Shown: positions 30,025 to 41,223, numbered from the stretch's first letter. The stretch is 64,000 nt of DNA from Zygnema cylindricum (GCA_037447655.1 JBBHKE010000349.1:124001-188000); one strand, 5' to 3'. The notes: a model not told the origin generated them from the sequence alone. Translations and numbers: made by a program.

Positions 30025-30123
30025 GTCTTCCGCTGCTGCCTAACTGTGAAGTATGCGGACGGAGGGAAATCTGACCACAAGGGCAAAGGTTTCCTCGTAG
30101 TGAATTCCCTCCTTTTGTGTAAA

Positions 30124-31279
30124 TCACTTTGCCACTAATCTGGCCTTGTTGCGCTCGATTGTGTTATCTGGGTTCAGTTTTAATTTGAAAAACCACTTAC
30201 AATCGATTGGTTTTCGGTTAGGTGGACAATCCACCAGCTCCCAAGTATCGGCTGCCATAATTGAGGCCATCTCCTCATTGATGGCTGTCTTCCACCGGTT
30301 TCTTTCTGGACACGTCATCACCTCTCCATAAGTTTGAGGTTCATTTTGATGAGATAGTTTAGTTACCTTGTTATTAACCTGTTTTACTTGTAGTCTTTTG
30401 CTACTTCTCCTTCCCCCCTCAAAATCTGAGGCCGGAATAGATTGTTCTCGTGGATTCTTTCGAACAAACTCGGCTTCTCCCCTATCCCTTGATTCCGAAT
30501 CAATTTCCACCACGCCTTCCGCTTCGGGTAGAGTTGTCACTGGAGTTTCCACAGCCGAGTCCTTTTCACTCTGATTTGTATTTGCAAGAATGTCATCTTC
30601 TCTTAAACCCGGATAGTTAGGGAGCTCAAAGTCATCGGAATTTTTCTGACTCAAATCTGATTTTTACTGACTTTGTATATTTGAAGGGATCCACAAACTT
30701 TCTTTCATCCATAACTACTAGATGCTTTACTAAGATTATATCTTCTCTTTTTAGATCATAAACTCTATATCCTTTAACATCCTCAATATATCCTAATAAG
30801 TATCCTGGTTTTCCTTTAGGATCTAGCTTCCAATTAGACCGATCTGTATCTAGATTGAATACTTGACTGTTGCAAACCTTTAAGTGAGATAAGTCTGGTT
30901 TCCGGCCTGTCCATCTCTCATAAGGTGTTTGATCTTTTATAGCTGAAGTAAAAACTCTATTTTTGAGGTAATTAGTACAGTTAATTGCTTCTGCCCAAAA
31001 CCTTTTTCCTATCTTCTTATCTGACAACATACTTCTAGCATTATCACTTATTATTCTATTTAACCTTTCAGCTACCCCATTCTGTTCCGGGTTTTCTGGA
31101 ACTGTCTTTTGGTGTTGGACCCCATCTTCCCTAAAAAAATCCTCAAACTGGTTAGAAGTATACTCCCCACCATTGTCACTCATTATTCTCTTGATTGGAG
31201 TTTCATGAAGTTTTTCACTCCATGTTTTATATTGTCTAGAACAATCCTGAGCTTCGGACTTGTTTTTCAAAAAATACAC
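30124..31279 (-). pseudogene. pol: A2 integrase C-terminal part and RT N-terminus
   Basis: 31279 to 30632 gives the integrase core second half (MSDNGGEYTS, PEQNGVAERLNR) and FWAEAINCTNYLKNRV. It has Lys where A1 has its second TAG. A frameshift at about 30645 is followed by 30654-30124 with the acidic linker and KWFFKLKLNPDNTIERNKAR, ending at a TGA that replaces Gly in VAKGFTQ. Confidence 0.86.
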
Positions 31280-31294
31280 TCGGGAATACCAAGA

Positions 31295-32335
31295 CTAATC
31301 ATCACTGATAGTCATCATAAATCTCTTCCCCCCCGGTGATGGCTTTTTAGCCGGTCCCCAAATATCCGTTTGTACTAGATCTATAATTTTTTCTCCCTTA
31401 TAGGTGGCTGTTTTAGGAAAGGGTAATCTGTGTGTTTTACCTTGAGCACATCCACTACAATCACTTATATTATCATTCTCACTGAACTTAATCCCTTCCA
31501 CCACTCCCATCTTTTTCATCTCTCTTATCTTGTCTAGATTCACATGCCCAAGCCTCTTATACCACATCATAATATCATGAACACCAGCATAATAAAGTTT
31601 CTTCTTTTCATTACTTAAAACCAGTCTAAAAATCCCATGGCTACCTTTCTCAGCAATGAAATAGACATCCTCCTCAAAGCTAGCAGTAAAGACTCCTTCC
31701 CTAGTGCTAGTAAAAAAACCCTTATCATCTAATACGGATGTAGAGATGAGGTTTTTGTTCAGCTCCGGAATAAACAATACATCGGAGAATGTTAATATGG
31801 ATGTCTTTCCTTTTACTAACACTTTCAAATCTACCGATCCTACAAGAGTAGTGGTGACTATCCTCCCATCCCCATACTCTATCTCTAAGGTGGGAATCTT
31901 TCTTATCTTAGTGAATAGGTGCATATCCTTGCACATGTGCATGGAGGCACCTGAATCTACAATCCAGCCTGCTTCACCTTTCAATCCACCGTAAGCACAT
32001 TTCTGCCTTCGTGGAATTTCAACCTCGTTTTTCGCCTCCAACTCCTCATCCAAAAGGAGCTCATCGTCCTCGTCCTCGGATTCCCCCTCATGTACCTGTG
32101 TCACAAGGGCCTTTTTCTTTCTTCTCGGGGTACCACCGGTCTGCCCCTCCTCTAACCAAAGCTCGGTTAGTTTAGTGTACTCTGCCATATAGTGCCCAGG
32201 TTTCTTACAAAAATGACATAAACCTTTGGGAGCCCTTGGTCCAAACTCGTCGGTCTGATTTTTCTCCTCCCTCCCCCTATAGCTTCCGACCGGTTTCTGA
32301 GAATCCTTGTTCCTCCAATCCGTCGCAGTTGCCAA
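31295..32335 (-). CDS. pol: A2 zinc knuckle, protease and integrase first half
   Basis: Open for 346 codons. It holds CHFCKKPGHYMAEY (last Cys of the knuckle changed to Tyr), then reads straight through the gag-protease border with CAG where A1 and A3 have TAG. The protease WIVDSGASMHMC is intact, as are the pre-integrase HHCC site (YKRLGHVNLDK, CSGCAQGK) and QTDIWGP (the His before the first Asp is Gln). It ends at TAG 31295 replacing Trp of DDWSRYS. Confidence 0.87.
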   Translation of the reverse strand: MATATDWRNKDSQKPVGSYRGREEKNQTDEFGPRAPKGLCHFCKKPGHYMAEYTKLTELWLEEGQTGGTPRRKKKALVTQVHEGESEDEDDELLLDEELEAKNEVEIPRRQKCAYGGLKGEAGWIVDSGASMHMCKDMHLFTKIRKIPTLEIEYGDGRIVTTTLVGSVDLKVLVKGKTSILTFSDVLFIPELNKNLISTSVLDDKGFFTSTREGVFTASFEEDVYFIAEKGSHGIFRLVLSNEKKKLYYAGVHDIMMWYKRLGHVNLDKIREMKKMGVVEGIKFSENDNISDCSGCAQGKTHRLPFPKTATYKGEKIIDLVQTDIWGPAKKPSPGGKRFMMTISDD

Positions 32336-32338
32336 GGC

Positions 32339-33115
32339 TTAGCCACTCTTTCCTCCCCTTCGGATCTCAATCGTATTTTCCCGAACGACAATCATCCCTA
32401 CCACTGAGTTCCATATCCACCTTGAGTCTGGCAAGTCCTGCACACGGCTGACTATGTTCTCGAACTCATCGGGTAACTTCATCAGTAAACAGTTAACCTT
32501 TTCTTTTTCACTAAAATCTTTTCTCGCACTCTCTAGCTCCATGAAGAGTGTAGCAAGCTCATTGCAAAAATCCAATATTTCCCCCCATTTGTTTACGTAC
32601 TCCTTAACTTTCTGATCAGCCAACTGTTGTTGCTGAATCGTACCACTTCGGTACATCTCTATGAGAGCCATCCAAAGATCAGATGCCCTTTCTACAAGCA
32701 AATGAGAACATGCAAGTCCTTGAGTGAGATGGCGTAGGATGAAGTGCTTTGCCGCCATATTGTTGAAGTCCTACGTTTCATTATCATTCTCCTCGTTCCT
32801 CGGAATAAGTGACACGAATGCCGAACCAGTTGCTATTGGTGTGGTCGCCTCCTTCTCCTTTCCTTTTTCCACCACCTCTTGTTCTTTTGTTTCCTCCGTT
32901 GAAGGTGGATCCTCTTTCCTGGTGAATATGCTTCCTCTAAACCCTAGAGGAATTCCAAGACTTGATGGACGCCCCAACCGTCCACTCACTATCCCCCAAA
33001 ACCTTTTTTCGCATAGAGCTCCTATCATCATACTTTCCCAGTATATGAAGCCAGTTCCATTAAAAATTGGTACCCTAGAGGGTGGGCCCATAACCTGAAA
33101 CTCTGAGACCTCCAT
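32339..33115 (-). pseudogene. gag: A2 gag
   Basis: MEVSEFQVMGPPSRVP begins in the LTR, as in A1. A TAG at 32771-32773 replaces Trp (ETW-DFNN). The frame then runs 32758-32339 with the capsid core (LWMALIEMYRSGTIQQQQLA) to TAA replacing Gln after RRGGKSG. All of it is in one frame with the next segment. Confidence 0.88.
33081..33095 (-). other. A2 primer-binding site, half-tRNA type
   Basis: The minus strand reads GGTTATGGGCCCACC, identical to A1, directly after the LTR end. Confidence 0.8.
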
Positions 33116-34153
33116 AAGTCCTCAGAGTAGACAACTTCAAAAAAGCCTCTAAGATAACCCTGACCCTTTTGTGTTTCAGCAAAAATAACTGCCACCATGG
33201 CAGACAAAAACCTCACCAACTTCACCCATGTGAAGGCAAGACTCCCCTGAGTCGATAGGAAAAAGAATCTCTGAATTTGCTCCACTGAGCAGTATATTAT
33301 GGAGGGTCAAAGTTGACCATTTGTACAGAAGCTCTTTGGGAGAGAGGGTCCTATCTTCTAATTTTTCTAAGTCCTATCTCTCTCACAGACTCTATCTATT
33401 GATGTACGGAGCCAATCAGAATGCAGCTCCGTACACAAAAGTACAGCTGCCGGTGTACTTTATGTACGGACATTGTACGACATGGCCTAAATGTCGACAC
33501 ATGTCATATCCGGATTCGGTGCCATAATCTCCGGAGATACCACGATCCAATGTAATTTCGCCACGTGTCATCCGATGTGGCGATGGCCACAAACCGCCAA
33601 AATCTTCTTCCGCAATATCGGCGTTAATTCCGGCCGTTCGATTAAATTCAAATTTAATCGTAGCCGTAATAAATACATGCGCGGTATTCGTTTCACTAAA
33701 GAAATAAATGCGCGGTATTGGTTTCTTATCCGTACCGGATTCGTACTTTTACATTTACTGGATATATGTCTCCCGTAATAAGTTACAGTTAAATGAACTT
33801 TTCTACGTATAAATGTTTAAATAATAATCAATCCCTATATTACGTAACACTACTTCTAGACTTAACGGCTAAGGCTACTGGCTACTATCTACCTGTCGGC
33901 CGGCAGGTACCAGGATCAAATCCTATGGCCTGCACATACCTTTTGGTAAAATAAAACCCCTAGCTAAAATATATTTTCCCGTAAACCTCTGGATAGCCTA
34001 GGTAGCCATGGCTCTAGCTCCCTCTCCAATTTCTCAGTGACTGCAACAAGTTTGAGAAGTTGGAGAGAGAAGTTAGAGGTAGAATGCCTCGGCTTCTTTT
34101 TTATTTCTATTCAGACCTAGAAAATACTTTAAAAAATACCATTAATTTCTACA
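33096..34153 (-). repeat. A2 5' LTR (1058 bp)
   Basis: Plus-strand TGAAACTCTGAG ... TTTCTACA. Contains the tRNA-like module (33864-33937) and, on the minus strand, TGCTC-AGTG-GAGCA as the first stem-loop. Confidence 0.9.
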
Positions 34154-34710
34154 GTTATGCTACGGAGATGGACAACCGGGGGACTGTAGAGAAACTGATT
34201 GCCGACAGGGCCAAGGAAAACACCGGGATATACCTCTGGCCATGGGCAATTTACAAGCTACTCAGCACAATGATCGGCTTTTGTATTCCCAACGCCTAAG
34301 CGAAAATTATGTCCCTCGGCAACGACAATTCGTGCCCGGGGATTTTGTGTATTGCATGCAACAGAAGACAGATACTTTGGACATCTCGGCCAGACGAGTG
34401 ATTCTGAAAGTAGTGGAGGTCTCTAGGAAAATGGTTCTTACCTGAGAAGGGAAAGATAGCCGCAAAACTAAAGAAAATTAGATCAATTTCTTTGCGAGGG
34501 CTAGAGGACAAACCCACTTTCCACCTCACTTACTTTGCAAACCCGCCCTCCCGTTCCTCTACCTGCGATGTGTCATCCCTACCCGACCTCCCGTTGGTGT
34601 GTGAACACTGTCACCAAGGGTGGCATGACTGCAACGTACCGTTGAATTGGGATCCCTGCTCTCAACGCACAAATCCGTGGTTATGTGGGGACTCCGAATT
34701 TGGCGGCTAA
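34154..34710 (+). pseudogene. pol: Ty3/gypsy integrase C-terminal part with PHD-like Cys/His tail
   Basis: Continues the frame cut at 27683: YATEMDNRGTVEKLIADRAK, shift, then RQRQFVPGDFVYCMQQ (the F.VGD.V motif of gypsy integrases) and ARRVILKVVEVSRKM. After a TGA and a shift the last ORF (34492-34710) reads VCEHCHQGWHDCNVPLNWD followed by CSQRTNPWLC and stops at TAA. C-x2-C, then GWH-x2-C, then W-x-C resembles a PHD finger; gypsy integrases often end in a histone-reading domain. That part is tentative. Confidence 0.65.
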
Positions 34711-34720
34711 TTTATCTCAT

Positions 34721-34767
34721 CCTCTTAGTCAAGTGGGACTAAGAGGGGGGGGAATCTGGGGGGGGGG
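34721..34767 (+). other. 10-bp inverted repeat plus G-tract at gypsy 3' end
   Basis: CCTCTTAGTC, six-base loop, GACTAAGAGG (34721-34746), followed by runs of seven or more G. The G-runs are a plausible polypurine tract for the gypsy 3' LTR. The hairpin overlaps it. Confidence 0.65.
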
Positions 34768-34879
34768 GACGGGATACTATTTTTTTTAACACTCAATTCC
34801 TCATCATCACTTATGCATAATGTTTGGGGGGAAGGAACAAAGAAGGGCATTTTCACGGATCCGAGGGAGCATCAACCTT

Positions 34880-35990
34880 TGGGGTGGAATGCAGGTTTGT
34901 CAAGCTCGTGTGTTTTTCACGCACACTTTTATACCCTTAAGGATTTCCGGGCTCTTTCTCCCTTGTACGGTCCTCACAGTACGGAGGAATAAGTGCACCA
35001 AGCCGGACTAGATCCTTGTATTCCCTAAACTGAGCGGAACACACTTTATTTTGCACCTAACGGAGGTCGGAAGACAAAGTTCTACCGTCTCAAAGATTGC
35101 AATTCAGTTAAATAGTACCAGCTTCCGCTAGCCCTAGTGGGGTGTACATTGGGGATTGCAGCTTAAACTTTCGGATTGCAGTTTACATTATGCTGTTACC
35201 TGTGTGTAGCAATTTAGTTCAGGTACAACTGGCTTTTGGTCCATTAATTACATTAGGTCAAAGTCTGGCAAGTTAGTGTCATTTTCAGGACTTTATCTTA
35301 TAATAGTAGATCAAATAATAACTTCCGGCCGTGGATCTAGCCGCAGTCCGGAGCAGAAATTTTTGCCCCGAGTGTAGTGCGGATTATTTTGTCTTGTGTC
35401 AGTTCCCTTACAATTGCTTGCCGCTCATTCGTTAATAGTATAGCTTTGACTTTTGGACCTGCCATTTGACAAACTTTGATGAATAAGGCACTTGGGGTCG
35501 AAGGAGGCAGGTTGCTTTTCAGTAGTGTCTCTTGTGAAAACCCTCAGAAAATCCAACAAACTTTATTTTGGAAGAATCTTTATTTTGTTTGACTCTATTG
35601 CCATCTTTGTTTTGGATCTGTCCATTGTGGGAATCATAGTTCGGGCTGGTAGTTGGCACTATCGTCCCTTTGGGTGATTTTTTGGATTTTTCGCTGCTTG
35701 AAACTGAGAAGAGTCTGGTCGGTTCCGAGTTGCGGACACCGAGGGTTGAAGGAGTACCATACCTATTTACACTACTATTTGGAGAGAGTTCTCCTTTTCC
35801 TCTTTGTCATCGTCAATTGTCGGGGTATGTTAAGCTTGCTTCACCATCTTTTATTTCTTCCATCTTATATTTTATTACTGTGGTCAAGGTGATATTGTTA
35901 AATCTGAAACAACCATTCCTATTTATTTAAATATGTCAACGTAGTGCATTTGTGTATTCGCTTGTAGTTTCTTTTGCTTTGGCGTGAGCT
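34880..35990 (+). repeat. Diverged ~1.58-kb tandem unit, copy 1
   Basis: Blocks such as caagctcgtgtg (34898), the segment around aaccctcagaaaatccaac, and ctctattgccatcttt recur about 1585 bp downstream with many substitutions. It lies directly after the gypsy polypurine tract, so it may be the gypsy 3' LTR. I found no matching 5' LTR. No coding is supported. Confidence 0.6.
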
Positions 35991-36469
35991 TTTTGGAGAA
36001 ACACTGCAACTTCCTTGTATCGAAACAGTGGGTTTTGAGGGAACAAATGCTATAGACTTCCCGTGGATAAGTACAGTACTGAAAGAGCCACCTGTCTTCT
36101 CGGATCAGAGGGGATAGGAGCTTTTGACTTTAGAAGCTCTCTTGGTGGAAGTGAGTTTTGGTTACCTTCATTTCTTCCTTCCCATGCACTAACCTTTACT
36201 GGCGATTCAGGTGTCTCTCCTATCTTTGCATGCATATCTAGGGGAAGGATGGGGGGTCAACAGTGGGCATGATCATTATTCTGGGAAGTTTTTCGCATTT
36301 GGGGGGGTTCTTTGCAGGAATCCGAGGCTAACCACTCCGGGCTGTGGTCCCTTCCCTTCGGATTCTCGGGCACGATCGATACCTTCCTTTACGTTACTCA
36401 AGCACGCTCGACAGGTTTCTCATGTACACCTCCTCGGACCTCTTACCCAAACCTCACGGTTCCTAGGGA
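35991..36469. other. Spacer between tandem units, nothing recognised
   Basis: Short ORFs (for example 36063-36272) have no familiar features. The G-tract at 36300-36307 may match the one at 34756 at the start of unit 1. Confidence 0.35.
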
Positions 36470-37349
36470 CGCTCGAGAGTTGTCAAGCTCGTATGCATTT
36501 TCAGCACATTTGCACTCTTAAGAGTTCCGGGGCCTCATCCCACCTTGTACGGACTCCAGCGTACAAATAAGGGGAGGACAACCAGCCGGATCACATCTTT
36601 GTATTTTCACCTTGGAGCACTACGCACTTTAATTCACCTTAAACAGAGGTCAAACAGCGGAGTTAGTCTTGTGCAAAGTTGTTGGCTCCATTACTTGGCA
36701 TCCGTTCTATATAGCTCTAGCAAATAGGTACATTGTGGAACAGCACACAACCTTTGGGATTGTCCTGTAGGTCTTGTTCTTAGCTGTCAGTAGGATTTTA
36801 GTTCAGGCCCAACAGACGGGCAGAGCATTTATGACGTAGGGTGAAAGCTAGGCGTTTCACGTCAATTCAGAACTTTGTTGCCTACTAGTGTATAATAGGA
36901 GGACCTTTGGCTGCCAATCCAGTCGGAGCCAGTCATCTAACTTTTTGCCTTGAGTGTAGTACAATCTGTTTCTTCTTATGTCATTACGATAACAATTGCT
37001 GGCCGTTGATTAGCTTTGGCATTGTTGTGACTTTGGCACCTGTAGTAGGACAAACTTTGCTGGTATAAGGCACTTGGGGCCGAAAGAGAGAGGTTGCTCA
37101 TATCATTACTTTCTCATGAGAAAAACCTCAGAGAATTCAATCAATCTTTCTGTTGGGGAACTATTGCATTGTGTTGTGGACTCTATTGCCATCTTTGATT
37201 TAGATGATCTTCTGTGGATACTGTAGGTCGGGTGGGTAGTTGGAACTATCCTCTCTTTTAGGCGGTTTGGACTTTCGCTGTTTGAAACAAAGAAGAGTCT
37301 AGTCAAATCCATACGGCAGAACCGAGGGGTGAGGGAGACTTATACTTGT
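36470..37349 (+). repeat. Tandem unit copy 2, first part (continues at 43749)
   Basis: Matches unit 1 from about 34880 to 35755 at an offset of about 1585 bp. It is interrupted at 37349 by element A3 and resumes at 43749-43990 (ggggtatgtgagctcgcttcacc matches ggggtatgttaagcttgcttcacc at 35821). Confidence 0.65.
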
Positions 37350-38371
37350 TGCAACTCTGAGACCTCCATAGTAGCTCAGAGTAGGCAGCTCACACGAAAC
37401 CTTTAGGATAACCCTAACCCCTTTGTGTTTCAGCAAGAATAACAGCCACCCTGGTAGACAAACACTCTGACTTCCTTCACCCTTGAGAAGGCAAGACTCC
37501 CTTGAGTCGATAGCAAAAAGAATCTCTGAATTTGCTCCCTTGAGCAGTAAGTTATGAATGGTCAAAGTTGACCTTTTGTACAAAAGCTCACTGGGAGAGA
37601 GGGTCCAATCTATAAAAAAATTCTAAGTCCTATCTCTATCTACTGAGGTACCGCACCAACCATAATAGTATATCGTACATAAAGGTACAGGTGCCGGTGT
37701 ACTTTATGTACGACCATTGTACGACATGGCCAATAAGCAAACACATGTTACTTGTGGATTCGTTCCTGGAATCCTCGTAGATGCCGTAATCAAATGCAAT
37801 TGCGCCATGTGGCGATTGATGTGACGTCGTCCGCAAACCGCTGAAAACCCATTCCGCGATCTTGGCATGCTTCGTGGTCGTCCGATTAAGCCGGATTACA
37901 ATCGTGGCTGTCATAAATACTTGCGAAATATTTGTTCCACCTTCGAAACAAAATGGACGATATTCGTTTTGGAACTACCGTACGCGGTACATTTCTAACT
38001 GTATCTATGTCGAAATATCCAGTTGAATGAAATAGTCTACGTGTTAACATGTAAATAAATACTAAACCCTATATCATGTATCTCCGGTTTAGACTAGATG
38101 GCTAAGGCTACCGGCTACCGGCTGCCTTGAAGGACGGCAGGTACCAGGTTCAAATCCTGGGTCAGCCAAGTTCATTTTGGTAAAATCCACAAACCTAATA
38201 TCTGCCCCCGTCGGGATAGCATTGGCGGCCATGGCTCTATCTCCCTCTCCGACTTTCAGTGACTGCGACAAGTGTGGGAGCTAGAGAGAGGAGTTAGAGG
38301 CAGACTGCCTCTGCATCTTTTCTGGATTTTACAAAACCTAGAAAATACTAAAATAACCTTTTATTTCTACA
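37350..38371 (-). repeat. A3 3' LTR (1022 bp)
   Basis: Plus-strand TGCAACTCTGAG ... ATTTCTACA. Carries the best-formed tRNA-like module of the window at 38100-38167. Confidence 0.88.
38100..38167 (+). other. tRNA-like module in A3 3' LTR
   Basis: 68 nt from GGCTAAG to GTCAGCC. The T-arm is perfect: CCAGG-TTCAAAT-CCTGG, 5-bp stem and 7-nt loop (B box GGTTCAAATCC). Acceptor ends pair at five of seven positions. CTGCC/GGCAG pairs where an anticodon stem would lie, but its loop is about nine bases. Antisense to the element. A copy is at 43477-43544. Confidence 0.6.
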
Positions 38372-38395
38372 CTCTTTTTATTTTCTAGTTACTCT

Positions 38396-38872
38396 TTATT
38401 TTAAGACCCGGCAGAAAATTAGTTTAGGGGAAGGAACAGTTTTGGTCATCATATCTGCTACCATTTCACTATCTGGTTTATACTCCAGACTAATTATCTT
38501 GTTTTCTACTTTCACTCTAACAAAGCTAAGTCTAATGTCCATGTGTTTGGCTTTAAAGTGATGTTTAGGATTGGCTGAAATGGCAATGGCAGCCTGATTA
38601 TCACAAAACACCTTTTGGACACCACACTTAAGATGACCAATCTCACCAAGCAAAGACTTGACCCACATTAATTCTTTTACTGCAGAGCAAGAAGCCATGT
38701 ACTCAGCCTCCATGGTGGACTGAGCAATGACCTTTTGCTGCTTGCTGCTCGAGCAGCAAACCCCATCACCAACATACAATACATATCCAGATGTGCATCT
38801 CCTCATAGGAGCATCCCCATAGCTGGCATCACTCCAAGTGGTGATATCAGTATTTTTCCCACCCAAATGCAA
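38396..38872 (-). CDS. pol: A3 RNase H, C-terminally shortened
   Basis: HLGGKNTDITTWSDASYGDA (Asp), SSSKQQKVIAQSTMEAEYMA (Glu), FCDNQAAIAI (Asp) and KHHFKAKHMDIRLSFV are intact. It ends SPKLIFCRVLK, lacking the last residues (EKCGLK...) seen in A1. The catalytic triad is present. Confidence 0.85.
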   Translation of the reverse strand: MHLGGKNTDITTWSDASYGDAPMRRCTSGYVLYVGDGVCCSSSKQQKVIAQSTMEAEYMASCSAVKELMWVKSLLGEIGHLKCGVQKVFCDNQAAIAISANPKHHFKAKHMDIRLSFVRVKVENKIISLEYKPDSEMVADMMTKTVPSPKLIFCRVLK

Positions 38873-39938
38873 TCATAGATATCTAGTTCTTATGAGATAT
38901 CTAAGGACTCTCTTAGCTGCCTCGTAATCTTTCTTAGTGGGAGCATTCCGACTCCTACTTAGTACTCCTACGACTGCGGCTATGTCCGGACGGGTACAAT
39001 TCATGAAATATATTAGGCTGCCCATTACTTGTCCATAAAGGATGGTCTGCATAAATCTTTTCTTTTCTGGGCCTACCTCATCATCTAAAATTATAACTCC
39101 CTCTTCCTCACTCCCCTCACTTCCCTTCTTTAATTCCATAGGAGTGGTACAACTATTAGCCTTGTCAATTTGGAATTTTTCTAACATGTTTCCAATGGCC
39201 TCTTTTTGAGTTAATCTTATTATCTTTCTTATCTCTGTCTCTCTCTACCTGAATTCCCAAAATATACCTTGCTTCTCCCATATCCTTCATCTCAAATATT
39301 CCTTTTAAATCATTTTTCAATTCATTTATTTTATTCATGGATTTACTTAAAATAAGCAAATCATCGACATAAATTGCAATAAAAATAATCCCTTCGTCAT
39401 CTTCAAACAAATAAATTGAGTGATCTGAGCTGATTCGAACATATCCCAAACCAATAAGAAATTCATCGAGCTTCTTGTTCCATTGCCGGGGTGCCTGTTT
39501 CAGTTCATACAAAGATTTAACCAATCGACATACCTTACTTTCCTCCCATTGCTCCACAAATCCTTCGGGTTGTCGCACAATTTTTTTTTCTTTCAACTCT
39601 CTATGTAGGAAGGCCTTCTTGATGTCCATCTGATGCAATTCCATGTCTTTTGCTGACGCCATACTGAGAAGTATCCGAACCGAAGGAAACCTGACGATTG
39701 GAACAAAAGTCTCCTTGTAGTCAATTCCCCTTTTTTGGGTAAATCCCTTCGCCACTAACCGAGCCTTGTAGCGCTCAATGGTGTTATCCGGGTTGAGTTT
39801 TAGTTTAAATACCCACTTACACCCAATTGGCTTCCTGTCATGAGGATAATCTACCAATTCCCATGTATCGGCCGCCATAATTGAGGCCTTCTCCTTATTA
39901 ATGGCTGTCTTCCACCGAATTCTTTCAGGACAAGTCAT
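38873..39938 (-). pseudogene. pol: A3 reverse transcriptase
   Basis: 39938-39165 holds KWVFKLKLNPDNTIERYKAR, MDIKKAFLHRELKEKKI, YELKQAPRQWNKK and catalytic YVDDLLIL, then ARYILGIQVERD. A frameshift near 39235 moves to 39187-38873 (MLEKFQIDKANSCTTPM ... GSLIYFMNCTRPDIA) ending at a stop. Several conserved RT residues are changed (TAF to KAF, HGE to HRE). Confidence 0.85.
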
Positions 39939-41190
39939 TGCCTTATTATAACTTTGAGGTTCATCGGGGTGAGACAGTTTGGTTACCTTATTGTTAACTT
40001 GTCTCTCTTATAGTATTTTGCTGCTTCTTCTTCCTCCCTCAAACTCGGTTGCCAAAATAGATGGCTCTTTGGGATTCTTCCGAACGGTTTCTACTTCTCC
40101 CCTATTCCTTGAATCTGGGTCGATTTCCACCACGTCTTCCGCTTCGGTTGGAGTTAATACTAGGGGTTCCACATTTGAGTCATTCTCGATCTGATCCGTA
40201 CCTGCAAGATCATCATCTTCTTAAAATCGTGGAAAGTTAGAAGCTCAAAGCAATCAGAATTTTCTGACTCAAATCTGATTTTGACTCTCTTTGTATGCTT
40301 AAAGGGATTTATAGATTTTCCTTCATTTATAACTAATAGGTGATTTACTAAGATACTATCCTCTCTTTTGTGATCATATACTCTTTATCATTTTACATCT
40401 TGATCATATCCTAGTAGATATCCTGGTTTTCCTTTTGGGTCTAACTTCTAGTTTGTTAGATCTGTGTCTAAACTAAACACTTAACTACCGAAAACCTTTA
40501 AGTGTGAAACATATGGTTTTCGGCCTGTCCATCTCTCATAGGGTGTTTGGCCTTTTACTGCTGAAGTAAGAACTCAAGAACTTGAGATTATTTGCACAGT
40601 TCATTGCTTTGGCCCAAAACTTCTTTCCTATCTTCTTATCTGACAACATACTCTTAGCACTATCACTCAGTGTTCTATTTAATCTTTCAGCTACATCATT
40701 CTGTACAGGATTTTCAGGAACTGTCCTTTGGTGTTGCACTCCATCTTCTCTAAAAAAAATCCTCAAACTGGTTAGAGGTATATTCTCCACCATTGTCACT
40801 CCTTACTCTCTTGATTGAGGTTTCATGGAGTTTTTCACTCCATGCTTTATATTGTGTAAAACATTCTTGAGCGTATGACTTATTTTTCAAAAAATACACC
40901 GTGGAATACCGAGAACAATCATCGGTGATAGTCATCATAAATCTCTTACCCCCGGGTGATGGCACTTTAGCCGGTCCCCAAATATCTGTGTGTATTAAAT
41001 CTAGAATCTTTTCTCCCTTATAGGTGGCAGTTTTTGGGAAGGGTAACCTGTGTGCTTTACCTTGAGCACATCCTCTACAATCATTTAGATTCTCACTTTC
41101 ACCGAACTGAATCCCTTCCACTACTCCCATTTTTTTCATCTCTGTTAACTTTTCTAGATTCACATGCCCAAGCCTCTTATGCCATAACAT
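39939..41190 (-). pseudogene. pol: A3 integrase and linker
   Basis: 41190-40750 gives LWHKRLGHVNLEKL, CRGCAQGKAHRLPF, HTDIWGPAKVPS (first Asp) and RSDNGGEYTS (second Asp). After a shift 40799-40536 gives NPVQNDVAERLNRT (Glu region; Gly before VAE is Asp). The rest to 39939 is broken by frameshifts but keeps the linker. Confidence 0.85.
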
Positions 41191-41223
41191 TATATCATGA
41201 ACACCAGCATAATAAAGTTTCTT

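Larger units (their letters stand above)
27684..34153 (-). mobile_element. Ty1/copia A2, nested inside the gypsy integrase, minus strand
   Basis: Complete element: 3' LTR 27684-28742, polypurine tract 28743-28752, pol and gag in reverse, primer site 33081-33095, 5' LTR 33096-34153. Coding is the same family as A1 (closely similar throughout) but with nonsense codons at 32771, 32339, 31295, 30124, about 30045 and 29236, and a frameshift near 30645. The LTRs differ at more positions than those of A1, so it is older. The gypsy frame resumes directly after it. The 5 bp flanking the two sides (GGCGT and GTTAT) do not form a clear target duplication. Confidence 0.92.

Noticed and set aside
36063-36727. 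Cluster of short plus-strand ORFs
   Set aside because: They lie in the diverged tandem repeat; overlapping frames show no consistent coding.
38100-38167. A genuine tRNA gene
   Set aside because: The anticodon loop is not seven bases, the acceptor stem has mismatches, and the block is a fixed part of every A/D/E LTR; I call it tRNA-like only.
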